This document shows positions 5,806 through 14,281 of a DNA stretch of 14,963 nucleotides, piece after piece. Location: positions 1-14,963 of the forward strand of contig JAQYWI010000139.1 of assembly GCA_030145015.1 (NCBI GenBank), written 5' to 3'. This stretch comes from Desulfobacterales bacterium (GTDB lineage: Bacteria; Desulfobacterota; Desulfobacteria; Desulfobacterales; JAHEIW01). Numbering within the stretch: the stretch's first letter is position 1; each line of letters starts with the position of its first letter. The notes beneath the pieces were generated by a model that saw nothing but the letters and a program-made list of their open reading frames with translations, was not told the origin of the DNA and did no database searches. The position numbers were made by a program, and so were the translations under genes.

Positions 5806-7632
5806 ATGTTTGGAAATTTTTTATACTTTATCATTGTTCTTCTGATATATCTGACGTATCAGCCTTCCGAAGAAACCAATTTTAGCGGCTTTGAAGCGTT
5901 CTCCCTCTTTATCGGTTTGACTGTTGTCTTTTTCTATTTTACCTCATTTCTGTTTCGAAGAATTAAAAAACGAATTGCGCGCGGCGATTTTGCACGCCTC
6001 GATCATCAATTCCACGCGGTGTTAACGCGTCAATCCATCATGGCGATTTTGCTTTTCGCCATCGATATTTATGGCTTGAACCTCTCCTCATTTTTGATTG
6101 ATATTCCTATTTTCAATACGATCCCTACCCTGGAAGCACTGTTATTTCTGGGTCTCTTCGTTTTTTATCTTGGTCTTGTCTGGGGGTGCGCCCATGGTGC
6201 TTATAAGAAGTTATACCGAAGTGACGTTTCCAGACGGTCATATGTTATATCCAACATAACTTTCTCAATCCCGGTGCTTCTGCCCTGGCTTTTACTTTCC
6301 GGATTTGCCGATCTGATAAAAACATTGCCGTTTGAATGGCCCGGTCGTTTTCTTGAGACCACCGAAGGCGAAGTGACTTACTTTCTCATTTTTCTCTTCG
6401 TTGTGGCGATTATCGGACCGGCAATGATCCAAAAATTTTGGCGCTGCAAACCTCTGGAGCCCGGAGAACAACGCGAGCGAATCGAGAATTTATGTCAAAA
6501 GGCCGGCATCTCCTATGCTGATATTCTTTACTGGCCGATCTTTGGCGGTAAAATGATCACTGCCGGCGTAATGGGGCTCTTGAAAAAATTCCGGTACATA
6601 CTGGTGACCCCTTCCCTGCTGCGATTACTGGAACCCGAAGAAATTGAAGCGGTCATTGCGCATGAAATCGGCCATGTAAAAAGAAAACATCTCGTATTCT
6701 ACCTGGTGTTCTTCGTCGGCTACATGCTTCTGTCTTACGTAACTTTTGATATCATTCTTTTTGGAATCATTTATGCCGAGCCGGTTTACTGGTTTATCAA
6801 CAAAACCGGATTTAACCAGACCACGATTTTTTCGACCCTATTCAGCCTTGTAATCATTATTGTATTTTTAATTTATTTCCGCTTCATTTTCGGATTCTAT
6901 ATGCGTAATTTCGAGCGCCAGGCTGATATTTTTGTCTACACATTATTTGATTCGGCAAAGCCTTTGATCTCAACGCTTAATAAAATTGTAACCAGCAGCG
7001 GACAATCCGCAGATCGACCCAATTGGCACCATTTCAGTATTAAGGAACGAATCGATTACCTGAAAAAATGCGAGTCAAATACCATATGGATTCGCCGCCA
7101 TAATCAAAAAGTCAACAAAAGCATCGGCATTTATTTTGCGGCAATGCTGCTGGTCGGCATCTTGGGTTACCAATTAAACCTTGGCGTTATTGGCGATAAA
7201 TTAAATCAAAATTTTATGGAAAAAGTGATTGCAAGAGAACTGCAGAAGTCTCCGGATAATCCTAATTTATACCGGCTTCTGGGAGATCTATATTACAACC
7301 GCAAAGATTACGAAGGCGTTCGAGACGCTTATGAGAAATCGATTGCACTCAGATTGCGTGATCCCCATGTCCTCAACAATCTGGCCTGGTTTTACGCCAC
7401 CTGCGAGGTTGAATCTCTGCGCAATCCGGAAAGGTCCCTCAAACTCGCCAGATTAGCGGTAGAACTCGAACCATCTTCCCACATCTTTGACACATTGGCC
7501 GAGAGCTATTTTGTGAACGGAATGTATCAGGAAGCGATTGAAGCCGCTGAGCGGGCATTGAAGCTCACGAAAGGCAATCGATCGTACTATAAGGAGCAAT
7601 TGGAAAAATTCAGGAAGGCAGGCAAGAAATAG
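5806..7632 (+). CDS. Polytopic M48-family zinc metalloprotease with C-terminal TPR repeats
   Basis: A membrane-embedded peptidase of the Ste24/HtpX type, 608 residues. The first 210 residues hold about five hydrophobic segments (near 5-18, 32-50, 76-90, 108-128, 150-168 and 190-208). The M48 domain follows (about 220-420): the zinc motif is HEIGH (286-290, catalytic E287) and the third ligand is probably E370 in NFERQAD. Two further hydrophobic stretches (296-325, 345-365) interrupt the domain, and one more lies at 440-458. Residues 486-590 form about three TPR-like units (NLYRLLGDLYYNRKDYEGV, HVLNNLAWFYATC, SHIFDTLAESYFVNGMYQEA), likely for partner binding. A role in membrane or envelope protein quality control is inferred. 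The ATG lacks a clear ribosome site. Repeat elements border it on both sides. Confidence 0.88.
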   Translation: MFGNFLYFIIVLLIYLTYQPSEETNFSGFEAFSLFIGLTVVFFYFTSFLFRRIKKRIARGDFARLDHQFHAVLTRQSIMAILLFAIDIYGLNLSSFLIDIPIFNTIPTLEALLFLGLFVFYLGLVWGCAHGAYKKLYRSDVSRRSYVISNITFSIPVLLPWLLLSGFADLIKTLPFEWPGRFLETTEGEVTYFLIFLFVVAIIGPAMIQKFWRCKPLEPGEQRERIENLCQKAGISYADILYWPIFGGKMITAGVMGLLKKFRYILVTPSLLRLLEPEEIEAVIAHEIGHVKRKHLVFYLVFFVGYMLLSYVTFDIILFGIIYAEPVYWFINKTGFNQTTIFSTLFSLVIIIVFLIYFRFIFGFYMRNFERQADIFVYTLFDSAKPLISTLNKIVTSSGQSADRPNWHHFSIKERIDYLKKCESNTIWIRRHNQKVNKSIGIYFAAMLLVGILGYQLNLGVIGDKLNQNFMEKVIARELQKSPDNPNLYRLLGDLYYNRKDYEGVRDAYEKSIALRLRDPHVLNNLAWFYATCEVESLRNPERSLKLARLAVELEPSSHIFDTLAESYFVNGMYQEAIEAAERALKLTKGNRSYYKEQLEKFRKAGKK

Positions 7633-7728
7633 TTATATTGGTTTGATTGGTTTAATTGGTTCAATTGATTCAATTGGTTTTAAGCCTAAACAAATTCAAC
7701 CAATAAAACTAATTTAACCAACTAAACA
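7628..7728. repeat. Inverted-repeat element of 9-bp units, copy 2
   Basis: The left arm (7628-7682) reads ATTGGTTTG, ATTGGTTTA, ATTGGTTCA, ATTGATTCA, ATTGGTTTT. The right arm (about 7693-7728) is an imperfect reverse complement with about 30 pairing positions and a short loop. The first 26 bases match the first 26 of copy 1 at 25 positions, including the TAG that ends the gene. It lies between convergent genes and could terminate both. Confidence 0.75.
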
Positions 7729-7744
7729 GATTATTGAAAAGAAT

Positions 7745-8005
7745 TTATTCCACATCCTCCTCCGCATGTGAATTTTTCCCGTTTGTTTGCCTTACATATG
7801 TGTAAATTTTTCTTCCACCGCCGGCGATTAACAGAATTGCAAGCAAGTAAAAGCAAAAATATATAAAATAAATGAACGGGGCAAATTGCTCTATATTTTT
7901 GATTCCGGGCATCAACTGCGGAATTCGGAAAAAAAGGCCAATTCCGGCCAGCACAAGCAGAACGCCCCAGATCAATTGAAATTTCGATTTTTGTTTATCT
8001 TCCAT
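7745..8005 (-). CDS. Small membrane protein of unknown function, two transmembrane helices
   Basis: Eighty-six residues with a charged N-terminus (MEDKQKSKF), a first helix (about 10-27, LIWGVLLVLAGIGLFF), a loop with prolines (RIPQLMPGIKNIEQFAPF), a second helix (about 44-63, IYFIYFCFYLLAILLIAGGG) and a charged tail (KIYTYVRQTNGKNSHAEEDV). I do not recognise the family. It is probably an inner-membrane protein with both ends in the cytoplasm by the positive-inside rule. No ribosome site is seen. A perfect -10 hexamer TATAAT (8020-8025, minus strand) lies 14 bases upstream, with no clear -35, implying a very short leader. It is convergent with the protease gene. The composition and clean membrane topology support a real gene. 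Confidence 0.7.
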   Translation of the reverse strand: MEDKQKSKFQLIWGVLLVLAGIGLFFRIPQLMPGIKNIEQFAPFIYFIYFCFYLLAILLIAGGGRKIYTYVRQTNGKNSHAEEDVE

Positions 8006-8024
8006 AAAAAATTCGCTGGATTAT

Positions 8025-8111
8025 AAGAGTACTGGAGTCATGGAGTTTTGGATATCCCGCTCGATTATTCCCTCCGATTGTCGGCCAGTATCCAGAAGCC
8101 GGTATCCAGAA
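8025..8111. repeat. Degenerate short repeats upstream of the small membrane protein
   Basis: The 8006-8150 spacer holds two repeat types: TGGAGT units (ctggagtc, atggagttt) near 8030-8050, and two TATCCAGAA copies 14 bases apart (8089-8097, 8103-8111) followed by aagccagcagc. I see no gene here. Confidence 0.4.
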
Positions 8112-8150
8112 TCAAGAAGCCAGCAGCAAATAGCAAGATGCCAACTTAAT

Positions 8151-8942
8151 TTAATCCTGAAAACTGCCTTTAAACTCCGCCTTTCTTTTTTCAAGAAATG
8201 CCGAAGTGCCTTCTTTGAAATCGGAACTGGCATAACACTGGCCGAATCCCTCGATTTCAATATGGATACCCGTTGCAAGGTCGGTATTCATGCCGAAGTT
8301 AATCGCCTGTTTGGCCGCCCGCAGGGACACTTTGCCCTTGGAAGCGATCTCTCTGGCGGTTTTCATGACTTCTTCCATGAGCTGGTCCTGGGGCACCACT
8401 TTGTTGGCCAGCCCGATTTTTTCGGCATCAGCCGCGGAAATCATTTTGCCGGTAAATACCAATTCTTTGGCCATATTCATACCGATTAAACGCGGCAGTC
8501 TTTGAGTGCCGCCGAAACCGGGAATTAAACCTAAATTGATTTCCGGCTGACCGAATTTGGCATTTTCGGATGCGTAGATAAAATCGCAGGCGATGGCAAT
8601 CTCAGTACCCCCTCCCAGGGCAAAGCCGTTTACCGCTGCTATGACGACAATTGGCAGTTCCTGAAGCTTGGTGAGCGTGTTGTGCCCTTTTCTGCTAAAA
8701 TTTTTAGAGGTTAAAGCATTACAGATCGCCAGCTCATTAATATCCGCTCCGGCCACAAACGATTTGTCACCGGCACCGGTGAGCACCAGCACACGAATAT
8801 CTTCGTCGGCGGCAATTTCATCCAGGGCCTGTGAGAATTCTTCGAGAAGGGCCGCGTTTATAGCATTGAGTGCCTTGGGCCGGTTAAATGAAATTGTCGC
8901 TATACCCGCATCAATCTGAAAAATAATATTTTCATACGCCAT
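8151..8942 (-). CDS. Enoyl-CoA hydratase/isomerase (crotonase) family protein
   Basis: Cytoplasmic acyl-CoA enzyme, most likely hydrating trans-2-enoyl-CoA (crotonyl-CoA type) in fatty-acid or butyryl-CoA metabolism. From ATG 8942 it has 263 residues, the normal length. Key features: SFNRPKALNAIN (18-29), CoA and oxyanion loop SFVAGADI (61-68), oxyanion glycine in NGFALGGGTE (105-114), and both catalytic glutamates, E114 and E134 (GQPEINLGLIPGFGGTQRLP). Two acids indicate true hydratase activity. A longer frame starts at 8999, but the perfect AGGAGG six bases before 8942 decides the start. No other acyl-CoA genes are adjacent, so the in vivo substrate cannot be told. A candidate promoter is TTGACA (9004-9009), 17 bases, TATTTG (8981-8986). 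Confidence 0.93.
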   Translation of the reverse strand: MAYENIIFQIDAGIATISFNRPKALNAINAALLEEFSQALDEIAADEDIRVLVLTGAGDKSFVAGADINELAICNALTSKNFSRKGHNTLTKLQELPIVVIAAVNGFALGGGTEIAIACDFIYASENAKFGQPEINLGLIPGFGGTQRLPRLIGMNMAKELVFTGKMISAADAEKIGLANKVVPQDQLMEEVMKTAREIASKGKVSLRAAKQAINFGMNTDLATGIHIEIEGFGQCYASSDFKEGTSAFLEKRKAEFKGSFQD

Positions 8943-8948
8943 AATTTT

Positions 8949-8954
8949 CCTCCT
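8949..8954 (-). promoter_or_regulatory. Strong ribosome binding site deciding the crotonase start
   Basis: Consensus AGGAGG on the minus strand, six bases upstream of ATG 8942. It rules in the 263-residue form over the 19-residue longer frame. Confidence 0.85.
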
Positions 8955-9111
8955 TCCCTCATAATTAGATAAGTAACTGTCAAATAAGGGACCAAACAAA
9001 CTTTGTCAAATTTAAAATCCAGTTGATCGGCTGGAAATTCGGTTTTCGAGTTTTATCGGCTAAAAAGAACACGAATTTATTAATGCGGTGACAAAGTCCA
9101 CATTCTTTGAG

Positions 9112-9294
9112 TTAACTTTTTCTGTTCTCGGCCGATGCGGCGATATAAATGGCTGTTAGAATGAAGATCCCGCCCATGATCTTAGAGGCGGTCAGGCCCT
9201 CATCGAAAATAACATAAGCCAGTATGGTTGCGCCGATGGGCTCGCCCGGCAGACTCACTGCGATCAGCCCGGTGCTGAACCATTTTAATAAATT
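9112..9294 (-). pseudogene. C-terminal remnant of an EamA/DMT-family transporter
   Basis: A 60-codon minus-strand frame ending TAA at 9112-9114 reads KWFSTGLIAVSLPGEPIGAT, ILAYVIFDEGLTASKIMGG, IFILTAIYIAASAENRKS. The EPIGATILAY...EGLT...GGIFILTAIYIA pattern is the last two helices of EamA-type drug/metabolite transporters (LEPVxAxLxAxLxLGE...GxxLIxxGxYL). The other eight or so helices are absent: an in-frame TAG lies at 9295-9297 and the amidase gene ends at 9310. It has no start codon in a sensible place. It is probably left by a deletion or rearrangement. The rest of the 8943-9309 spacer holds only the crotonase promoter and ribosome site. Confidence 0.72.
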
Positions 9295-9309
9295 CTATGA
9301 ATAACAATT

Positions 9310-11391
9310 TTATCCGTCTGAGCGGGCTTGAGATGCCCGGGGGCGAACATTTCGGTATGCCGTGGGAGAAGTTGCCTTGATATAGCTTCGGATTCCCTGA
9401 ATAATGCCTTCAGACAACCGCTCCTGAAATTGGGAATTCGTCAGACGCTTACATTCGCGCGGGTTGCTGATAAATGCGGTTTCGATCAGGATGGACGGCA
9501 TTTGAGCGCCTAAAAGTACATAAAACGGGGCCTGCTTGACACCCTTGCTTTTAACGCGGCTATAGCGTTTGTTTTTCAGATGGCTAATTACGGCGCTTTG
9601 AACGTAACCGGCCAGGCGACTGGATTCATTGATCTTCGCATTTTGCATGAGATCATATAATATCTTTTGCAGATCGCTGATATTTTTAGTCGAAGTCGCA
9701 TTTTCCATGGCCGCCACCCGGATGGCTTCCTCATCGGTCGCCAGATTCAAAAAATAAGTTTCAATACCGTAGGCCCTGCGATCTCTTGAGGCGTTGGTAT
9801 GGATAGATATAAACAGATCTGCATTTTGGGTGTTGGCAAATGCGGTCCGTTCTTCAAGCGTCAGAAACCGATCGCCTTTGCGGGTCAGGATGACTTCAAG
9901 CTTCAGTTCCTTGCGAATCTTATCTGCCAGCCGGTTAGCGATTTGGAGCACAATCTTTTTTTCATGTACCCCCTTGTAATAGCCCGGTGCCCCATAATCT
10001 TTGCCACCGTGGCCCGGGTCAATCACAATCCGCCGGACACCCAGGGCCAGCTGCTTGGCCAACGATCCGGGCGGAATTTTGCCACCCTTTTTGACCGTAG
10101 CGGCCGGCGGTCGTGTCGGGGATTTTTGCGCTTCCCGGGAGCCCCATACATCAATCACAATCCGAAACGGATCTTTCAGTGAAAATATTTTATAGGTTGC
10201 AAAGGATTTGATATCAACCACGACTCGGACGGAATCCGATGTGTATTGGCCGGCCCGCGCATCACTCAGCAGATCGTCGTGAATCGGAATGCTTTTGCGG
10301 ATCTGCGCTCCCAGCCGGCTGTTGCTTAAATCAACGTAGAGGCGCTGGGGCTTGTTGATAGAGGGGTCTTTTTTCAGCAAATGATGGTAGTAAGAGGCTT
10401 CTCTGTCGGCGTCGATGACGACGCGGGTGTAATTGGGGTTGGACCAAAAGCGCAGGTCGGTAACCGTTACCATTCCTCGCGGTGCTCTTTTGATCGATGC
10501 TGATTCTGCCTTATCGTTCGAAACCGACTCATTGGCGGCAGCGGATTTGTTTTCTGACGTACTGGTTTCAATTTGCTCGGCAATCGGATCCGTTTTAGCG
10601 ATCGACTTTGTTTTAGCAACCCCCGGCAGGGTCTGGAGTTCCTTTGAAGCTTTTGCGTGATAGCGGCTCCGGGGAAACTGTTCGATGATTTGATTAAAGA
10701 CCTCGTGAGCGTTCTCCAGATCGGCTGAGACTTTTGATTGGGCGTAAAGCTTCCGATAAAGCGTTCCGGCCATATAGAGCCCGGCCGGTGCCCAGGGGCC
10801 GGTCAGGTCTTTTTCATAGACGGATTGAAATTTATCAATGCAGCGCAACCAGTTATGGCGGTATTTCATCTTGGGGGCGTTTTTACGGAGATCACTGTAA
10901 CAGGCCTCGGCACTGATATAGGCCTCTTTTGGGGTCAATCCCTTCGCGGAAGACGGTTTTTCTTTTGGGCGGGTCTCTTTTAAGGCGCTGGTTGAGGCGA
11001 GAATGGTGATTTCCCGATCGGCCTTTTTCCGATAGCGGCTATGCGGGTATCTTTTGACGACCCGTTCAAAAATGTCGAGGGCTTCATTCCGATCGGATTG
11101 TTTGCCTGAAAATTTAGCCAGCCCCTGATACATTTTACCGGACATATAAAGGCCGGCAGCCGCCCAGGGACCACCAGGGTCCTGATTGTAGACCGACTGA
11201 TACTTTTTGATGCACCGCATCCAGTTATGGCGGTATTTTATTTTCTGTGAATTTTGGCGAAGACTGCGATAACAGGCTTCGGCATCAAAATAGGCATCGC
11301 GAGGAGCAGCCGCCGAAAATGTTGAAAAAAGTAAGATTTCTCCTATCAACAATAGGGCGATGCTGAATATGAGAATTTTTTTAGATGACAT
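9310..11391 (-). CDS. Secreted N-acetylmuramoyl-L-alanine amidase with duplicated TPR-like module, AMIN and Amidase_3 domains
   Basis: Periplasmic, zinc-dependent enzyme that cleaves the amide bond between muramic acid and the stem peptide, as AmiC does in cell separation. Its 693 residues hold a signal peptide (1-29, ending FSTFSAAAPRD), two copies of a TPR-like module (about 32-120 and 156-246), a low-complexity linker (255-305), an AMIN domain (about 306-416, VTVTDLRFWSNPNYTRVVID) for envelope targeting, and Amidase_3 (453-672). Metal ligands and catalysis: H461 (DPGHGG), E477, H531 (SIHTNAS) and E637 (ILIETAFISN). Both modules contain the motif KYRHNWxRCI and matching cysteines (C40/C60 and C164/C184). 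It lies 122 bases after mutS on the same strand. No strong ribosome site is seen. Cell-division use is inferred from family. Confidence 0.94.
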   Translation of the reverse strand: MSSKKILIFSIALLLIGEILLFSTFSAAAPRDAYFDAEACYRSLRQNSQKIKYRHNWMRCIKKYQSVYNQDPGGPWAAAGLYMSGKMYQGLAKFSGKQSDRNEALDIFERVVKRYPHSRYRKKADREITILASTSALKETRPKEKPSSAKGLTPKEAYISAEACYSDLRKNAPKMKYRHNWLRCIDKFQSVYEKDLTGPWAPAGLYMAGTLYRKLYAQSKVSADLENAHEVFNQIIEQFPRSRYHAKASKELQTLPGVAKTKSIAKTDPIAEQIETSTSENKSAAANESVSNDKAESASIKRAPRGMVTVTDLRFWSNPNYTRVVIDADREASYYHHLLKKDPSINKPQRLYVDLSNSRLGAQIRKSIPIHDDLLSDARAGQYTSDSVRVVVDIKSFATYKIFSLKDPFRIVIDVWGSREAQKSPTRPPAATVKKGGKIPPGSLAKQLALGVRRIVIDPGHGGKDYGAPGYYKGVHEKKIVLQIANRLADKIRKELKLEVILTRKGDRFLTLEERTAFANTQNADLFISIHTNASRDRRAYGIETYFLNLATDEEAIRVAAMENATSTKNISDLQKILYDLMQNAKINESSRLAGYVQSAVISHLKNKRYSRVKSKGVKQAPFYVLLGAQMPSILIETAFISNPRECKRLTNSQFQERLSEGIIQGIRSYIKATSPTAYRNVRPRASQARSDG

Positions 11392-11456
11392 GGATCAATA
11401 TCGTTGTCGCCTGTTCGCTGTTAGAGGTCTGTTCCGTCATTCGCAGTACCGTACAA

Positions 11457-11477
11457 TTTTAAAGACACGCTTTAAAA
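11457..11477 (-). terminator. AT-rich hairpin between mutS and the amidase gene
   Basis: TTTTAAAG (11457-11464) and CTTTAAAA (11470-11477) flank a five-base loop, about 37 bases after the mutS stop. The stem is perfect but AT-rich, with no long U tract, so it is at best a weak terminator. Confidence 0.3.
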
Positions 11478-11513
11478 GCAATTCGTTTTCAAAAGGCGGA
11501 ATGCACGCACCGG

Positions 11514-14132
11514 TCAATGGGTGATATCTTTGGCCTTTTCCAGGAGCTCATTCAAATAATTGAGCGCATCCAGCGGTGTCATCTTCGATATATCCAGTTT
11601 GGATAACTTTTCAACGAAAAAATGTTCTTTTTTGCTAAACAGATCCATCTGCACCGGTCCTGTTTGGGGGGAGGCCTGATCGGAAAAAGAGTCCGTTAAA
11701 TCCTGCTCTTCATTTTCAATGCTGTACAGAATCTTTTTGGCACGGCCGATAACGCGATCGGGAATTCCGGCCAAGCGGGCAACCTGGATGCCGTAACTTC
11801 GATTGGTACTCCCTTCGACCAGCTTGCGCAAAAAAATGATCTCGTCGTTCCATTCCTTAACCGCGATGTTGTAATTTTTCACCCGCTGTTTTTGCTGGGC
11901 CAGATCGGTCAATTCATGATAGTGAGTGGCAAACAGGGTTTTGACGCCGGTTTTGTGCAAATCATGTAAATATTCGGCCACCGCCCAGGCAATGCTGAGC
12001 CCATCATAGGTACTCGTTCCCCGGCCGATTTCATCCATTATGACCAAACTGTGTTCGCTGGCATTGTTGAGAATATTGGCCGTTTCCTGCATTTCCACCA
12101 TAAAGGTGCTTTGTCCGTGGGACAGGTTGTCCAGAGCACCGACCCGCGTAAATATCCGATCGATGATGCTAATGGATGCCTTTTTGGCCGGAATAAAAGA
12201 CCCCATTTGAGCCATTATAACCAATAAGGCCATCTGCCGCAACACGGTGGATTTTCCGGCCATATTCGGCCCTGTTATGATCAGGATTTGATTTTTATCG
12301 TTATCCATTGAAACGGTGTTGGGCACAAAGCGCTCGCCGGTGATCATTTTCTCCACAACCGGGTGGCGGCCCTCTCCTATATGAATACGACCGTCGGTTG
12401 TCATATCCGGTCGACAATAATTATTTTGATCGGCAATTTCTGCCAGGTTAAGCAGGCAGTCCAGACGCGCCAGAAATTGCGCAACATTTTGAATATCCTT
12501 ATAATTTTTTACAATGTCTTGTCTGATTTCATTAAATATGTCAAGCTCAAGAGCCGCCCGCTGATCTTCCGCATTTAAAACCCGGGTCTCAAATGACTTC
12601 AATTCATCGGTAATATAGCGCTCGGCATTGACCAGGGTCTGTTTGCGCACATAATTGGCCGGCACATCCGACGCGCGGCTTTTGGGAACTTCGATATAAT
12701 ATCCGAATACTTTGTTATACCTGACCTTTAAGGTATTGATTCCGGTGGCTTCCCGCTCCTGTATCTCCAATTTGGCCAACCAGCCTTTGCCATCCTGGCT
12801 GATCTTCACCAATTCATCCAGTTCCTTATGATAGCCCGGTTTTATAATCCCGCCTTCATTGATCGTCGGCGGTGCATCCTCCCGGATGGCGTTTTCGAGC
12901 ACTTCTGCCAGTTCATAAAGGGAATTAAGATTTTGATTCCATTGAAAAAGTTCGGACTGCAGCTCTAAAAGCATCTGTTGTATCCGCGGCAACATCAAAA
13001 GCGACCGTTTCAGGGCAACCAGGTCGCGCGCATTGGCGTGTCCCATAGCAATTTTGCTGCCGACGCGTTCGATGTCGTATACCGATTTGAGGTATTCGCG
13101 AATGTCATGGCGAACCTGGATGGTGTTTTTGGCTTCTTGCACGGCCTGATGGCGGGCTTTGATATCCTCGATATCAATCAGCGGATACCGCAGCCATGAT
13201 TTAAGCAAACGTGCGCCCATTGCTGTACGGGTATGATCAATAATGCCGATCAGCGTACCGCGGCGAGTGCCGGATTGAATATTTTTTTCAATTTCCAGGT
13301 TGCGGCAGCTTATATCATCCACCATGAGGTAATTGTCTAAAGTGTAAGCTTCGATACGGGAAAAATGCTCAATTTTCTGTTTTTGGGTTTCGCGAACATA
13401 AAATACAAGTGCGCCGGCCGCCTGTACACCGGCAGTTAGCGCTTCACAGCCGAATCCTTCCAGTGAAATTGTTTTAAATTGCTCGGTTAGCCTGTTATAA
13501 CAGCGTTTATATTCAAATTCGCTATCCTCCAGATAGGTCATTGAGATCTCCGCCAGGGCACCGCGAATGGATGCGATTTGCGGATCGGTCTTGGATGATT
13601 CCGCAAGCAGGATCTCGCTGGGAGCGATTCGTAGCGATTCATTCACGATAGCGCCAAAGTCATCGGATTCGGTCACGCGGAAGCCCCCGGTGGAAATATC
13701 CAGATATGCCAGCCCGGTTAAATCACCATGACGGATAACCGCCAGAATAAAATTGTTGGAGCGTTTATCCAGAAACGCATCATCAATGATCATTCCGGGG
13801 GTAATGACCCGCACAACATCACGTTTCACCAGCCCTTTGGCAGTTGCAGGATCTTCAATCTGATCGCAAACCGCAACTTTATAACCGTGATCGATCAGCC
13901 GGGCGATATACCCGGAAACAGCCCGGTGGGGCACACCGCACATGGGCACCGCAGACTCTTCTTTCTTATTTCTGGATGTGAGCGTAATTTCTAAAACGCG
14001 GGAAGCAACCTGGGCGTCTTCGAAAAACATTTCGTAGAAGTCTCCCATTCGATAGAAGAGTAAGGCATCCGGATACTCATCCTTGATGGAAAGATACTGT
14101 TTTATCATGGGAGTTAATTTAGGAGGGCTCAT
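11514..14132 (-). CDS. mutS: DNA mismatch repair protein MutS
   Basis: Mismatch-recognition ATPase that starts methyl-directed or MutL-nick-directed repair. The 872 residues are full length. The N-terminal mismatch-binding domain opens TPMIKQYLSIKDEYPDALLF with the F32-Y33-E34 wedge (GDFYEMF). Connector, lever and clamp regions follow. The ATPase has Walker A GPNMAGKST (621-629), the NLSHGQSTFMVEMQETA stretch (669-685), Walker B LVIMDEIGRGTST (696-708) and the switch histidine in ATHYHEL (735-741). Helix-turn-helix dimer contacts follow (RSYGIQVARLAGIP). QMDLF (828-832) fits a beta-clamp binding motif. It sits between the HIT gene and the amidase gene, all minus strand. I see no frameshift or lost key residue. 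Confidence 0.98.
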   Translation of the reverse strand: MSPPKLTPMIKQYLSIKDEYPDALLFYRMGDFYEMFFEDAQVASRVLEITLTSRNKKEESAVPMCGVPHRAVSGYIARLIDHGYKVAVCDQIEDPATAKGLVKRDVVRVITPGMIIDDAFLDKRSNNFILAVIRHGDLTGLAYLDISTGGFRVTESDDFGAIVNESLRIAPSEILLAESSKTDPQIASIRGALAEISMTYLEDSEFEYKRCYNRLTEQFKTISLEGFGCEALTAGVQAAGALVFYVRETQKQKIEHFSRIEAYTLDNYLMVDDISCRNLEIEKNIQSGTRRGTLIGIIDHTRTAMGARLLKSWLRYPLIDIEDIKARHQAVQEAKNTIQVRHDIREYLKSVYDIERVGSKIAMGHANARDLVALKRSLLMLPRIQQMLLELQSELFQWNQNLNSLYELAEVLENAIREDAPPTINEGGIIKPGYHKELDELVKISQDGKGWLAKLEIQEREATGINTLKVRYNKVFGYYIEVPKSRASDVPANYVRKQTLVNAERYITDELKSFETRVLNAEDQRAALELDIFNEIRQDIVKNYKDIQNVAQFLARLDCLLNLAEIADQNNYCRPDMTTDGRIHIGEGRHPVVEKMITGERFVPNTVSMDNDKNQILIITGPNMAGKSTVLRQMALLVIMAQMGSFIPAKKASISIIDRIFTRVGALDNLSHGQSTFMVEMQETANILNNASEHSLVIMDEIGRGTSTYDGLSIAWAVAEYLHDLHKTGVKTLFATHYHELTDLAQQKQRVKNYNIAVKEWNDEIIFLRKLVEGSTNRSYGIQVARLAGIPDRVIGRAKKILYSIENEEQDLTDSFSDQASPQTGPVQMDLFSKKEHFFVEKLSKLDISKMTPLDALNYLNELLEKAKDITH

Positions 14133-14165
14133 CGATCAGTCAGAACAATACCGCTTTTTTTAGCC

Positions 14166-14194
14166 TTAATAACACAGGCACGACTCGGCATCAA
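14166..14194 (-). promoter_or_regulatory. Candidate mutS promoter
   Basis: On the minus strand TTGATG (14189-14194), a 17-base spacer and TATTAA (14166-14171) lie about 33 bases upstream of the mutS ATG. Confidence 0.4.
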
Positions 14195-14281
14195 GACGGG
14201 GTTGACCGGAAAATTTTAAATCAAGCGTAAAGGAGTCATTCTTTCGAATTCAGGCGCAAATAAATAAATTTAATATTTGTT

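Noticed and set aside
8943..8999. Longer N-terminus for the crotonase
   Set aside because: The perfect AGGAGG before ATG 8942 and normal family length support the shorter form.
12363..12578. Plus-strand open frames within mutS
   Set aside because: They lie opposite well-supported mutS coding sequence and show no family features.
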